Source of the DNA: Bdellovibrio sp.
GTDB taxonomy: Bacteria > Bdellovibrionota > Bdellovibrionia > Bdellovibrionales > UBA1609
Reading direction: 5' to 3'
Length of the DNA: 16,302 nucleotides
NCBI GenBank assembly: GCA_003694355.1
Contig: RFKI01000300.1
Coordinates: 1 to 16,302 of the forward strand
Shown: piece by piece, positions 1 to 6,927 of the stretch
Layout: each line of letters begins with the position of its first letter
How positions within the stretch are numbered: position 1 is the stretch's first letter
The notes under the pieces: generated by a model
The model's database searches: none
Told to the model about the DNA's origin: nothing
The model's input: only the letters and a program-made list of their open reading frames with translations
Program-made: the position numbers and the translations under genes

Positions 1-610
1 GAAGAGCGGCTGTTTCGGAAAGAGCCCTTCCAAGGCTAAGAGCTAAAGCCATTAGAATGCCGGGGGTTGCACATCGAAGAGTGACCTGGGTGAGTACCGA
101 AAAAGGAGAAAGTCCACATGAAACTCCCGCTTCCACATAAGAAGAAGGAACATTTTTTAAGGCTTCAAGGCTGGTATGAACAAAAAGAGGGAGTACCATA
201 ATGGTCAGTGTAAGAGCGCCTGCCAGAAGAGAGTAACCCATGTGCAGTTGATAAACAAAAAAGGCATTGCCAAAAAGTCCAAAAATAATAGAGGGGGTGG
301 CGGCCAGGAGATTAAGACTTGTTATGATGGTTGGAGTAGGGTGTGTGTGCAAGTAAAGAGCAGTTCCCAGTCCAAAGGGAATGACAAACAAGAGGGAAAG
401 TCCAATCAATATCAGAGTGGAGGAGAGGATGCTGAAAATACCACCGGTTCTCCCCGCATCGGCGGGATTTTGAAAAAGGAACTGGAGGGACAGGTCATAT
501 CCATTTTTAAGAAGGTCTCCAAGGAACCACCCATAAGCACTTAGAGAAAGAAGAAGAGCACTTGTAATGAAAAATTGAAGTAAGGACTTTTTAAGCCATA
601 AAGTTCTCAT
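1..610 (-). CDS. pstA: Phosphate ABC transporter permease PstA (partial, runs off left edge)
   Basis: The frame read leftward from the ATG at 610-608 stays open for 203 codons to the window edge, so the C-terminus is missing. The product is one of two membrane permeases of the high-affinity phosphate importer. It has an N-terminal membrane segment (residues about 10-30), a GGIFSILSST stretch at 56-65 resembling the usual PstA GGI motif, further hydrophobic segments near 66-88 and 98-120, and an EAA-type coupling loop starting at E160 and reaching GRALSETAA (194-202). That loop normally contacts the PstB ATPase. The start ATG overlaps the pstC stop as ATGA (607-610), showing translational coupling. 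pstB, and possibly phoU, would be expected just beyond the edge. The identity is firm from motif and position together. Confidence 0.9.
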   Translation of the reverse strand, partial: MRTLWLKKSLLQFFITSALLLSLSAYGWFLGDLLKNGYDLSLQFLFQNPADAGRTGGIFSILSSTLILIGLSLLFVIPFGLGTALYLHTHPTPTIITSLNLLAATPSIIFGLFGNAFFVYQLHMGYSLLAGALTLTIMVLPLFVHTSLEALKNVPSSYVEAGVSCGLSPFSVLTQVTLRCATPGILMALALSLGRALSETAAL

Positions 611-1479
611 AGGGCGGAGTCCTTTCGTGGTTCCAGAAGAAAAAAGAGGCAAAGAATAAGTCCCATTAAGACGAGGCTACTTAAGTAAAGGGCTGCCCGG
701 TGAGAGTCTGTGGCAAATCCCATTTCCAGAGCAATATTGGAAGTGATGGACCGAATGGGTTGGAAAAGAGAAGAGGGGACTTGAGCAATATTGCCGCTGA
801 CCATGAGCACGGCCATGGTTTCTCCAAGAGCTCGCCCTATTTGAAGAGAAGAAATTGAACGCAAGTTTTTTCGGATAAGGGGAAAAAGAACTTTTAAAAT
901 ATAAGTTTCTTTCGAAAGAGCCAGACTTTTTGCGGTTATAAAGTGTTGGTTGGCGCTTTGAATATAAGAATAAAATGAGAGGGTTGTCAGGGGCAATGTC
1001 ATAAGGGAAAGGATGATCACAGATGCCAAAAGGCTCATGCCAGGTTGTTGTATTTGAGCGAGAGTGGGAACAATGGCCATCAGGCCCCATAATCCAAATA
1101 AAACAGAAGGGATACCATTTAAAACTTGAAAGAAGGCCAGAAGGTTTTTGCGGAGAAATAAGGGACTAAAAAAATGAATAAACAAGGCATTGAAGAGTCC
1201 TAAGGGCAAGCTTATCAGGAAGGAAAAAAAGGCGCAAAGAAAAGAACCGGCCAGGAGAGGCAAGAGGCCATAGAGGTTTTCTGCTGGTACCCATTGGGAC
1301 TGAAAAAGAGAGGACCAAAGTTTGGAAGGAAAGTTTATAGCTGGTTGAATGGTATAAATAAAAATGAATAACACTGCTAAAATGCAAGTGAATGCACACA
1401 GTTTAATTAAGAGTTCACCAAGAGAACTCTTAATGTATGGGTAAGAAGTAAAATTTCTGTATGATTTGGTGAGCTTCAT
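607..1479 (-). CDS. pstC: Phosphate ABC transporter permease PstC
   Basis: This 290-residue inner-membrane protein partners PstA in moving phosphate released by PstS. Hydrophobic segments lie near residues 25-47, 72-103, 115-142, 148-170 and 265-283. The diagnostic PstC signature GRALGETMAVLMVSGN is at 215-230, preceded by the cytoplasmic coupling helix (about 182-210). That helix departs from the consensus EAAxxLGA, reading AKSLALSK. The ATG at 1479 lies inside the end of pstS, giving a 50-bp out-of-frame overlap. No strong ribosome binding site precedes it, so translation probably depends on pstS ribosomes. The length is slightly short compared with enterobacterial PstC (about 320), mostly at the N-terminus. 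Family assignment is confident; the exact start is less certain. Confidence 0.92.
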   Translation of the reverse strand: MKLTKSYRNFTSYPYIKSSLGELLIKLCAFTCILAVLFIFIYTIQPAINFPSKLWSSLFQSQWVPAENLYGLLPLLAGSFLCAFFSFLISLPLGLFNALFIHFFSPLFLRKNLLAFFQVLNGIPSVLFGLWGLMAIVPTLAQIQQPGMSLLASVIILSLMTLPLTTLSFYSYIQSANQHFITAKSLALSKETYILKVLFPLIRKNLRSISSLQIGRALGETMAVLMVSGNIAQVPSSLFQPIRSITSNIALEMGFATDSHRAALYLSSLVLMGLILCLFFLLEPRKDSAL

Positions 1480-2236
1480 GGGACCGGCAAAAACTTAAAA
1501 ACTCTTCAATAAGAGGGGTTGATTTTTTATAAACGAAATAAAGGGGGCGTTGCAGAGGATATTGACCATTTTGAACATTTTGAAGGCTGGGAGTGATGCC
1601 ATCCAGCTTGAGCATTTTGATGGGCGTTTTTAAGGATATATTGTGTAGAGCAGCTCCGATGGAAACATATCCAATGGCATGAGGGTTTCCTGCAACCGTT
1701 TTAATTCCTTGTTCATTATCACCAATAACGATATGGGGCTTTACTTCTGATCTTTTAAGGCGAAAGTGTTTAAGGAAAAGCTCCAAGGTGGAGTGCCCCT
1801 CAGCCTTGTGAACCAGAATAATGGGAGCATCAGGCCCCCCCAAGGCTTTCCAGTTTGTGATTTGACGCTTATAGATTTTCTGAACTTCTTGATGAGAAAG
1901 GTTTGTGAGGGGATTAGACTGGTGAACGATCATAGCAATGCCATCTTTTGCTAAAAGAAATGTTTTTAAGGTTTGCTCTGTGCCAGAATGAGGTTTTCGG
2001 GAGATCATGCCCATGTCGTTGAGACTTTTTAAAGTATCTATGGCGCCTTTTGTGGACCCTCCTGTTTGCACATCAATTCTTAACAAAGGGTGTTTTTTTT
2101 CAAAAGCCTTTGAAAGCTCTGCTGCCACAGGGGCTACAGTGCTCGATCCTGTAAAGAGCCATTTTTGAGGAATGGCCGCTTGTGAGTGAAGAGTGACAAT
2201 AAATAGCAAACTTGAAATGAAAAATGAAATCATCAT
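1430..2236 (-). CDS. pstS: Periplasmic phosphate-binding protein PstS
   Basis: This is the extracytoplasmic substrate-binding component of the Pst importer. A signal peptide spans residues 1 to about 20 (hydrophobic FFISSLLFIV, then HSQA before the cleavage site). The mature protein opens with the phosphate-binding hallmarks GSSTVAP (30-36) and TGGSTKG (58-64), followed by MISRK (77-81) and DGIAMIVH (98-105), the usual ligand loops of the PBP-like family. No lipobox Cys is present, so it should be soluble in the periplasm. A purine-rich GGGGGAG precedes tandem ATGs at 2236 and 2233; spacing slightly favours the second. It begins 12 bp after the arsM stop and overlaps pstC by 50 bp, so it belongs to the same transcript. 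Arsenate selectivity cannot be read from the sequence. Confidence 0.93.
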   Translation of the reverse strand: MMISFFISSLLFIVTLHSQAAIPQKWLFTGSSTVAPVAAELSKAFEKKHPLLRIDVQTGGSTKGAIDTLKSLNDMGMISRKPHSGTEQTLKTFLLAKDGIAMIVHQSNPLTNLSHQEVQKIYKRQITNWKALGGPDAPIILVHKAEGHSTLELFLKHFRLKRSEVKPHIVIGDNEQGIKTVAGNPHAIGYVSIGAALHNISLKTPIKMLKLDGITPSLQNVQNGQYPLQRPLYFVYKKSTPLIEEFLSFCRSHEAHQIIQKFYFLPIH

Positions 2237-2248
2237 AAACTCCCCCTT

Positions 2249-3289
2249 TTAACAGCACCCTGCGGGTTCTGGAGAAGTGTTCTCCTGACTAGGCCCACAG
2301 TCTTTAAATAAACCGAAATGAATTTCTTTGGATCCCATAATTTCAAAGTGGTTTTTAAATCGTGTCTGGGAGAGCATGTCGGCCGTGTTTCCGCAAACAG
2401 GTAAAGGCTTGTGGGCTTCAAAATAGTGGTGGTCATCCAGAGCCCATCCATGAGGGTGATGGGGAATAGTGCCTTTGTATATGGCTATTTGTCCATAGTC
2501 TTCGCACTTGTCTTCAAGGGGGAGTTTAAAAGCTCTAATGGTTATGGAGTGGAATTGAACCATTCCAATTTTTTGGATAATTTCCGGATCATGTAAGGTA
2601 ATGGAGCTTTTTTTAACAATGCGAAAGTCTTTAATTTGAAGCTCAGAAAGCATGCGTCTGAAGTCTTCTATGTAAAGAGCTCCACTCAGGCATTCACCTA
2701 AAAGAATGGGGTCTTTCATAAGGTGTTGAGGAATTCTTCGATCTGCAAAAACATCTGAAAAATAGAGTTCCCCACCGGGTTTTAGCACGCGAAAGATTTC
2801 TGAGAACACTTTATCTTTGTAGGGAGAGAGATTAAGAACGCAGTTGGAGACAACGAGATCCACAGATTGATCTGGAACCACTTTATGTAAATCTTCAATG
2901 TATGATTGATAAAAGAAAACATTGCTTTTTTCGTATTGAAACTTTTCTTGATGGTATTTTTCAAATTGTTTGGCCACTTGAATTTGTTCTTCTGTCATGT
3001 CGACGCCAATAACTTTCCCCGAAGGACCCACTAATTGAGAAAACAAATAGCAATCTCGGCCTGATCCAGACCCCAGGTCGAGAACTGTAAGCCCCTCTAA
3101 AAGATCAGGAAAGGGCGTACCACAACCGTAAAATTTTTCTTTCACGGTGGGATGGATATTTTTTAGGAGAGCGGACAGATGGAGAGGTAGAGATTCTCCT
3201 GTGCAGCAAGCTGATGTTTTAAGGTCCTCTTTTGTTTTGAGAACTTGTCCGTAATATTCCCGGATGGAGTTATGAAGAACTGTTTCCAT
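2249..3289 (-). CDS. arsM: Arsenite S-adenosylmethionine methyltransferase ArsM
   Basis: ArsM methylates As(III) to mono-, di- and trimethylated species in the cytoplasm using SAM. The 346-residue product has a class I methyltransferase fold: motif I LDLGSGSGRD at 70-79, the acidic ligand in GVDMTEEQ (95-102), and SNCVLNLSPYKDK / RVLKPGGELYFSDV (148-180). The cysteines that bind arsenic in characterised ArsM (C72, C174, C224 of the Cyanidioschyzon enzyme) match C56 in YGCG, C150 in SNCVLNL and C200 in GECLSGAL. The last two keep the 50-residue spacing. C28-C29 may match the fourth conserved Cys. The C-terminus ends in a Cys pair, common in ArsM and suggestive of metalloid handling. AAAGGGGGG lies just before the ATG. 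It is the first gene of an operon with pstSCA; no arsR lies in the window. Confidence 0.93.
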   Translation of the reverse strand: METVLHNSIREYYGQVLKTKEDLKTSACCTGESLPLHLSALLKNIHPTVKEKFYGCGTPFPDLLEGLTVLDLGSGSGRDCYLFSQLVGPSGKVIGVDMTEEQIQVAKQFEKYHQEKFQYEKSNVFFYQSYIEDLHKVVPDQSVDLVVSNCVLNLSPYKDKVFSEIFRVLKPGGELYFSDVFADRRIPQHLMKDPILLGECLSGALYIEDFRRMLSELQIKDFRIVKKSSITLHDPEIIQKIGMVQFHSITIRAFKLPLEDKCEDYGQIAIYKGTIPHHPHGWALDDHHYFEAHKPLPVCGNTADMLSQTRFKNHFEIMGSKEIHFGLFKDCGPSQENTSPEPAGCC

Positions 3290-3341
3290 TTTCCCCCCTT
3301 TAAAAGTTAAAGTTTAAAAACAGCTTGGGAATGTATATGGT

Positions 3342-3384
3342 AGTTTAGGGGAGAAAAACTTTAAAGGTCAATATGAGCTTGACC
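3342..3384. promoter_or_regulatory. Inverted repeat and candidate promoter between divergent arsM-pst operon and desaturase gene
   Basis: GGTCAA (3366-3371) and TTGACC (3379-3384) are perfect 6-bp inverted arms separated by TATGAGC, the geometry of a dimeric repressor operator. Read toward arsM, the left arm is also a near-consensus -35 box (TTGACC), with TAAACT 18 bp further (3347-3342) as a possible -10. This would start transcription about 50 bp before the arsM ATG. The dyad would then overlap the promoter, as expected for a repressor site. No Pho box (TGTCATA-like) was recognised. The operator role is inference. Confidence 0.4.
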
Positions 3385-3536
3385 AGACAAGACGTCTTTT
3401 TGTGCTTGTTAATCTCCGGAGGGTGAGGAATACTGATTTAAAAACTTTTTTAATAGAAAATTGTAATAAAAAGGATTTGAAGAACACATACCAAGAATGT
3501 GGTTGTTCTGCATGTTTGCATCAAAGGGGAAATATT

Positions 3537-4403
3537 ATGGAGGCGTATTTCCTGAAGTTTGGAAGTGAAATCAGACTGGGGAGTTTTTTTCTGATATTTT
3601 TTATTGTGGCGGTGTTGGAATTTTTTTGGCCACGCCGTCAACTCCTTTATGGGAGAGTGAAACGGTGGCCTCACAATGTGGGTGTGGTTTTTCTGAACTC
3701 TGTTGTCTTGAGGTACACTCTTCCTTTTTTGTCGGGGAGTGCCGCCGTGGGTACCGCTCTTTGGGCTCAGAAACAGGGAGTAGGTTTTTTTAATCATTTT
3801 CATTTTCCTTATGGGGTGAGCGTTGGTTTTTGTGTAGTCTTTTTGGATTTTGCCATTTATGCCCAACATTACTTTTTCCATAGAATCCCCATACTCTGGC
3901 GGCTTCATCGTGTGCATCATGCGGATATGGACTATGATCTCACCTTAGGAGCCCGTTTTCATACCATTGAGGTTTTTCTTTCCATGCTCATTAAAATGGC
4001 TTTGGTGGTGCTTTGGGGAGCGCCGATAGCGTCTGTGGTGTTGTTTGAGGTGATCTTAAACGGGATGGCCATGTTTAATCATGGAAACTTTTATTTACCT
4101 TTATCGGTGGATCGTTTTTTAAGAAAGATGATTGTGACTCCAGATATGCACCGGGTTCACCATTCTGTGATTCCAGCAGAGACTCATAGTAACTTCGGGT
4201 TTAATTTTTCTTTCTGGGATCGGTTATTCAAAACCTATAAGGCTCAGCCTTTAAAGGGGCATGAGAAAATGCAAATCGGACTTCCTGATTTCAGAGACCC
4301 CAAGTATTTGAAATTATGGTGGTTTTTGTGGATTCCTTTTGAAAAAACGGGGATGGAGAAAAGTCCTTTTCCAACATCTTCAATGAAGAAACAGGTGTCT
4401 TGA
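3537..4403 (+). CDS. Sterol desaturase / fatty acid hydroxylase family membrane protein
   Basis: This is a 288-residue di-iron membrane oxygenase of the fatty acid hydroxylase superfamily, which hydroxylates or desaturates lipids, sterols or carotenoids at the membrane. The three histidine clusters that hold the iron pair are clear: HYFFH at 111-115, HRVHH at 124-128 and HRVHH at 205-209. Additional His residues lie at 142, 182 and 217. Hydrophobic segments sit near 14-30, 47-64, 92-112, 146-172. The ATG at 3537 is chosen because AAGGGGA sits about 7 bp upstream. The frame remains open back to a GTG at 3402, but that stretch is hydrophilic, Cys-rich and lacks a good ribosome binding site. The substrate cannot be told from sequence. 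It diverges from the arsM-pst operon. Confidence 0.88.
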   Translation: MEAYFLKFGSEIRLGSFFLIFFIVAVLEFFWPRRQLLYGRVKRWPHNVGVVFLNSVVLRYTLPFLSGSAAVGTALWAQKQGVGFFNHFHFPYGVSVGFCVVFLDFAIYAQHYFFHRIPILWRLHRVHHADMDYDLTLGARFHTIEVFLSMLIKMALVVLWGAPIASVVLFEVILNGMAMFNHGNFYLPLSVDRFLRKMIVTPDMHRVHHSVIPAETHSNFGFNFSFWDRLFKTYKAQPLKGHEKMQIGLPDFRDPKYLKLWWFLWIPFEKTGMEKSPFPTSSMKKQVS

Positions 4404-4458
4404 AGAGGGGGGAATATCTTAGGCGTGTTTAAAAGTCTACTTCAGAGTCTTTTCGAAG

Positions 4459-4487
4459 TTGACGCAATACATAATCTCTATTAAGTT
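4459..4487 (+). promoter_or_regulatory. Candidate sigma70-type promoter for pckA
   Basis: TTGACG (4459-4464) followed by 17 bp and TAAGTT (4482-4487) gives a good -35 and a mediocre -10 in the 157-bp gap before pckA. It would leave a leader of roughly 65 nt. The rest of this gap shows only T-rich runs and a second isolated TATAAG (4541-4546), which sits too close to the ribosome binding site to serve as a -10. Confidence 0.35.
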
Positions 4488-4560
4488 TTTAGAAAATCTT
4501 ATGGAAGCTTTTTTACTTTTTTGTTTGAATACGAAAAAACTATAAGACAGGAGAAAGTCG

Positions 4561-6060
4561 ATGGATCAAGCCGCATTTATTGAAGAGTCTTTAAAGTTAA
4601 GTAAAGGGGTTTTAAGTCATGATGGGGCTTTAGTGGTGAGAACCGGGTCCGCTACAGGGCGCTCCACGAAAGAGAGATTTGTTGTTGCTCATCCTAGCCT
4701 TAAAGAGGAGATTCACTGGGGGGCCGTGAATCAACCCATTGAAGTTGAGAAAGCTCAACAAATTTTTAAGAGCATTGAGAGTTTTATAGAAAAACAATCT
4801 CACTCTTATGAAGTGACAAAATATGTGGGCTGCTTTAAGGTCACTGTTAAAACTCTATGTCCCTGGCATGCTGCTTTTGCTCAAAATATGTTTCGTGCTT
4901 CTTACATTGAAAGCTTAAGGGCTCAAGTTCCTGATGATATCCATATCCAAATTTTTCATGTTCCTGAAAACCGTGTGATGGATTTGGGCTTGGACTTTCC
5001 ATATGAAAAAGTGATTGTTTTGGATCCTCAAACGTTAAAAGTAGGCATTGTTGGAACGGCTTACGCTGGTGAAATTAAAAAGTCAGCATTCACCCTTTGT
5101 AATTACTTGTTTCCTAAGTATGGCATTTTTCCCATGCATGCTTCTGCAAATTGTTTGGAGGACGGTACAAACTCCAGTGTTCTTTTTGGCCTTTCGGGAA
5201 CAGGGAAGACCACTCTTTCAGCAGACCCTGATCGTTGTTTGATTGGTGATGATGAGATTGTTTGGTCTAAAAGCGGGATTTCCAATTTAGAAGGGGGCTG
5301 TTATGCCAAGCTGATCCGTTTAAGTCAAAAAGATGAGCCGGAGATTTATAAAGCGGCCAATCGTTTTGGAGCTATTTTGGAAAATGTGGCTTTTAACCCT
5401 GAAACGCGAGAAATTGACTTTTTTGATGATAGTATTACGGAGAACACTCGGGCGTCCTATCCATTGGAAGCGTTGGATTGTGTGTATGATCAAACCAAAG
5501 AAGCCGAAGCCCCTCGCTCTATTGTTTTCCTAACAGCAGATGCTTTTGGGGCTTTGCCGGCAGTGGCTAAACTGGATTCTTGGCAAGCCCAATATCATTT
5601 TATCTCTGGTTATACGGCAAAAGTCGCTGGTACAGAAATTGGCGTTAAGGAGCCTCAGGCCACGTTCAGTGCTTGTTTTGGAGCTCCCTTTATGCCTCGT
5701 CCAGCTTCTGTTTATGGTGACCTTTTGGCTCAATATATGGAACGTTCAGGAGCTTCTGTATGGCTTTTGAATACAGGATGGGTCAAAGGTTATGGAAAAA
5801 GTGACCGTTTTCCTATTCCTGTCAGCCGGTCTCTTTTAAAAGCCATTCAGTCTGGGGAGTTGGATAAAGCTCCTATGGAGACGCACCCCATTTTTGGCTT
5901 TCAGGTTCCCACTTCGGTTCCAGGGGTTGATTCTCAATGGTTAGAAATACCATTAGGAGAAGCGACCAGAGATTTGGCCAAGCGTTTTATTGATAATGCA
6001 AACGCTCTGGGAAGTGCCATTTCTAAAGAGGTGATTCAAAAGGGAGGCCCTCATATTTAA
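4561..6060 (+). CDS. pckA: Phosphoenolpyruvate carboxykinase (ATP)
   Basis: This cytosolic gluconeogenic enzyme converts oxaloacetate and ATP to phosphoenolpyruvate, CO2 and ADP. The ATP-dependent family is shown by the kinase-1a loop GLSGTGKTTLS (210-220), the metal-binding GDDE (229-232), YAGEIKK (168-174) with the paired lysines, MHASAN (192-197), ENTRASYP (294-301) and GRSTKERF (33-40) carrying the substrate-binding Arg. At 499 residues it is about 40 shorter than E. coli PckA (540). The deficit is at the N-terminus, before the conserved VRTGSATGRS stretch, so the catalytic core is complete. The ATG is supported by AGGAGAAAG a few bases upstream. A terminator-like hairpin follows, so it is probably transcribed alone. 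Its presence implies growth on amino or organic acids rather than sugars. Confidence 0.96.
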   Translation: MDQAAFIEESLKLSKGVLSHDGALVVRTGSATGRSTKERFVVAHPSLKEEIHWGAVNQPIEVEKAQQIFKSIESFIEKQSHSYEVTKYVGCFKVTVKTLCPWHAAFAQNMFRASYIESLRAQVPDDIHIQIFHVPENRVMDLGLDFPYEKVIVLDPQTLKVGIVGTAYAGEIKKSAFTLCNYLFPKYGIFPMHASANCLEDGTNSSVLFGLSGTGKTTLSADPDRCLIGDDEIVWSKSGISNLEGGCYAKLIRLSQKDEPEIYKAANRFGAILENVAFNPETREIDFFDDSITENTRASYPLEALDCVYDQTKEAEAPRSIVFLTADAFGALPAVAKLDSWQAQYHFISGYTAKVAGTEIGVKEPQATFSACFGAPFMPRPASVYGDLLAQYMERSGASVWLLNTGWVKGYGKSDRFPIPVSRSLLKAIQSGELDKAPMETHPIFGFQVPTSVPGVDSQWLEIPLGEATRDLAKRFIDNANALGSAISKEVIQKGGPHI

Positions 6061-6063
6061 AGA

Positions 6064-6092
6064 AGCTTCTTTAATTAAAGTAGCTGCTTTTT
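6064..6092 (+). terminator. Rho-independent terminator candidate after pckA
   Basis: AGCT-T-CTTT-AATT-AAAG-T-AGCT (6064-6085) folds into a hairpin with one T/T mismatch. It is followed by GCTTTTT (6086-6092) and then a second long T tract at 6102-6112. It starts 3 bp after the pckA stop. The stem is AT-rich and therefore of moderate strength. Confidence 0.5.
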
Positions 6093-6118
6093 GGATAGGG
6101 TACTTTTTTTTTCATTCT

Positions 6119-6643
6119 TTGTTGGCTTCTTTAACGTTTAAAAAGTGGTGGGATAGGATCTTTCCTAGTAAAAGGCTCAATTCCCACCGTTTATTTTATA
6201 ATATTCTCTTTACCTTTTTACTGGTTTGGGGCTTTCAGTGGATGAAGTCCTATAAGGGAGTATGGGTGTGGGGCCCTTTTTCTCAGTGGAGTTGGTTTTT
6301 TGTTTTGGTGAAGTTGGCTGTTTTTGTGGGCTTTCTCATCACGCTTAAGTATTATGATCCCTTTTCTTTTTTGGGGTTTAAGAAAGAAGAAAAAACGTCT
6401 TTTGTGATTTCTCCCCTTCATCGCTATGTCAGACACCCATGGTATTTTTTAGCCTTTATTTATCTTTGGGTACGTCCTTTAAAGGACACTGATCTGGTTT
6501 TTTCCGTGATTGCGAGTCTGTATTTGGTTATAGGGACTTATTTGGAAGAAAAAAAGTTAATTTTAGAAATTGGAGAGCCTTATTTACAGTATAAAAAACA
6601 AGTGCCCGCTTTCTTTCCTTATCGAAGACGCTCACTCTTGTGA
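6119..6643 (+). CDS. Membrane methyltransferase of the isoprenylcysteine carboxyl methyltransferase / NnrU-like family
   Basis: A small integral membrane protein (174 residues from the TTG at 6119; a second TTG follows at 6122). It belongs to the superfamily that includes isoprenylcysteine carboxyl methyltransferases, phospholipid N-methyltransferases and NnrU. The evidence is the SAM-site motif HRYVRHPWYF (101-110) and the C-terminal pattern EEKKL...GEPYLQYKKQVPAFFP (143-167), both hallmarks of the family. Hydrophobic segments lie at about 24-42, 58-76, 108-118 and 125-141. The start is uncertain: neither TTG has a convincing ribosome binding site, and the first in-frame ATG (residue 42) would remove a membrane segment. 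Its 3' end overlaps the convergent chorismate mutase gene by 25 bp. The substrate is unknown; lipid or small-thiol methylation are both possible. Confidence 0.75.
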   Translation: MLASLTFKKWWDRIFPSKRLNSHRLFYNILFTFLLVWGFQWMKSYKGVWVWGPFSQWSWFFVLVKLAVFVGFLITLKYYDPFSFLGFKKEEKTSFVISPLHRYVRHPWYFLAFIYLWVRPLKDTDLVFSVIASLYLVIGTYLEEKKLILEIGEPYLQYKKQVPAFFPYRRRSLL

Positions 6644-6927
6644 TATTCTTTCTTTAAATAAGATAGACTGCCTTTAAAAACCGTGGAGAAAAAATCTATA
6701 ACAAAATCTTTAGGGAGAGCATTTTTTTGTTCTTCTTCCCAGGACTCCCATTCTTGAAGAATGGTTTGCCACATTTGCTGTTCCCGATCAGGGTCATAAA
6801 AGGGCCTTTGATTTTGTGCTTTTTTCTGGAAAATGTCTCTGACAATAAGACATCTTTTTAAAAGGGCCTTTAAAAGTTCCTGGTTCACTTCATCAATTTG
6901 TTGTCTTTGATCTTCAAGAGAATTCAT
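6619..6927 (-). CDS. AroQ-class (type II) chorismate mutase, translationally coupled to trhP
   Basis: A 102-residue single-domain protein matching the all-helical AroQ chorismate mutase fold, which rearranges chorismate to prephenate. It aligns without gaps to the mutase domain of E. coli PheA, three residues offset: R8, R25, K36, D45, R48 and E49 match the catalytic R11, R28, K39, D48, R51 and E52. The spacing of QRQQIDEVNQELL and YDPDRE also fits. In the third helix S87 matches S84, but the position of catalytic Q88 appears to be Leu91. So either the alignment slips there or activity is altered. The ATG overlaps the trhP stop as ATGA (6924-6927). No regulatory ACT or dehydratase domain is fused. 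It could also be a related pyruvate lyase; that family also needs the Gln. Confidence 0.8.
   Translation of the reverse strand: MNSLEDQRQQIDEVNQELLKALLKRCLIVRDIFQKKAQNQRPFYDPDREQQMWQTILQEWESWEEEQKNALPKDFVIDFFSTVFKGSLSYLKKEYHKSERLR

Noticed and set aside
176-544. 122-codon open frame on the plus strand
   Set aside because: Antisense to pstA, whose minus-strand frame is open across the whole region and has clear family motifs; the plus-strand product is low-complexity and resembles nothing.
1430-1479. Frameshift or assembly error at the 50-bp pstS/pstC overlap
   Set aside because: Both proteins are intact to plausible ends and starts; a long overlap is unusual but consistent with a compact operon.
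3299-3318. TTTAAA repeated in the arsM leader
   Set aside because: AT-rich leader sequence with self-palindromic hexamers; likely chance and not a recognisable operator.
3450-3920. 156-codon open frame on the minus strand
   Set aside because: Antisense to the desaturase, including its histidine motifs; composition (Lys/His/Thr rich) is typical of a reverse-strand shadow.
4430-4453. Possible terminator AAAAG...CTTTT after the desaturase gene
   Set aside because: Stem is short, bulged and not followed by an independent T tract.
4541-4546. TATAAG as the pckA -10 box
   Set aside because: It would start transcription within the ribosome binding site and has no suitable -35.
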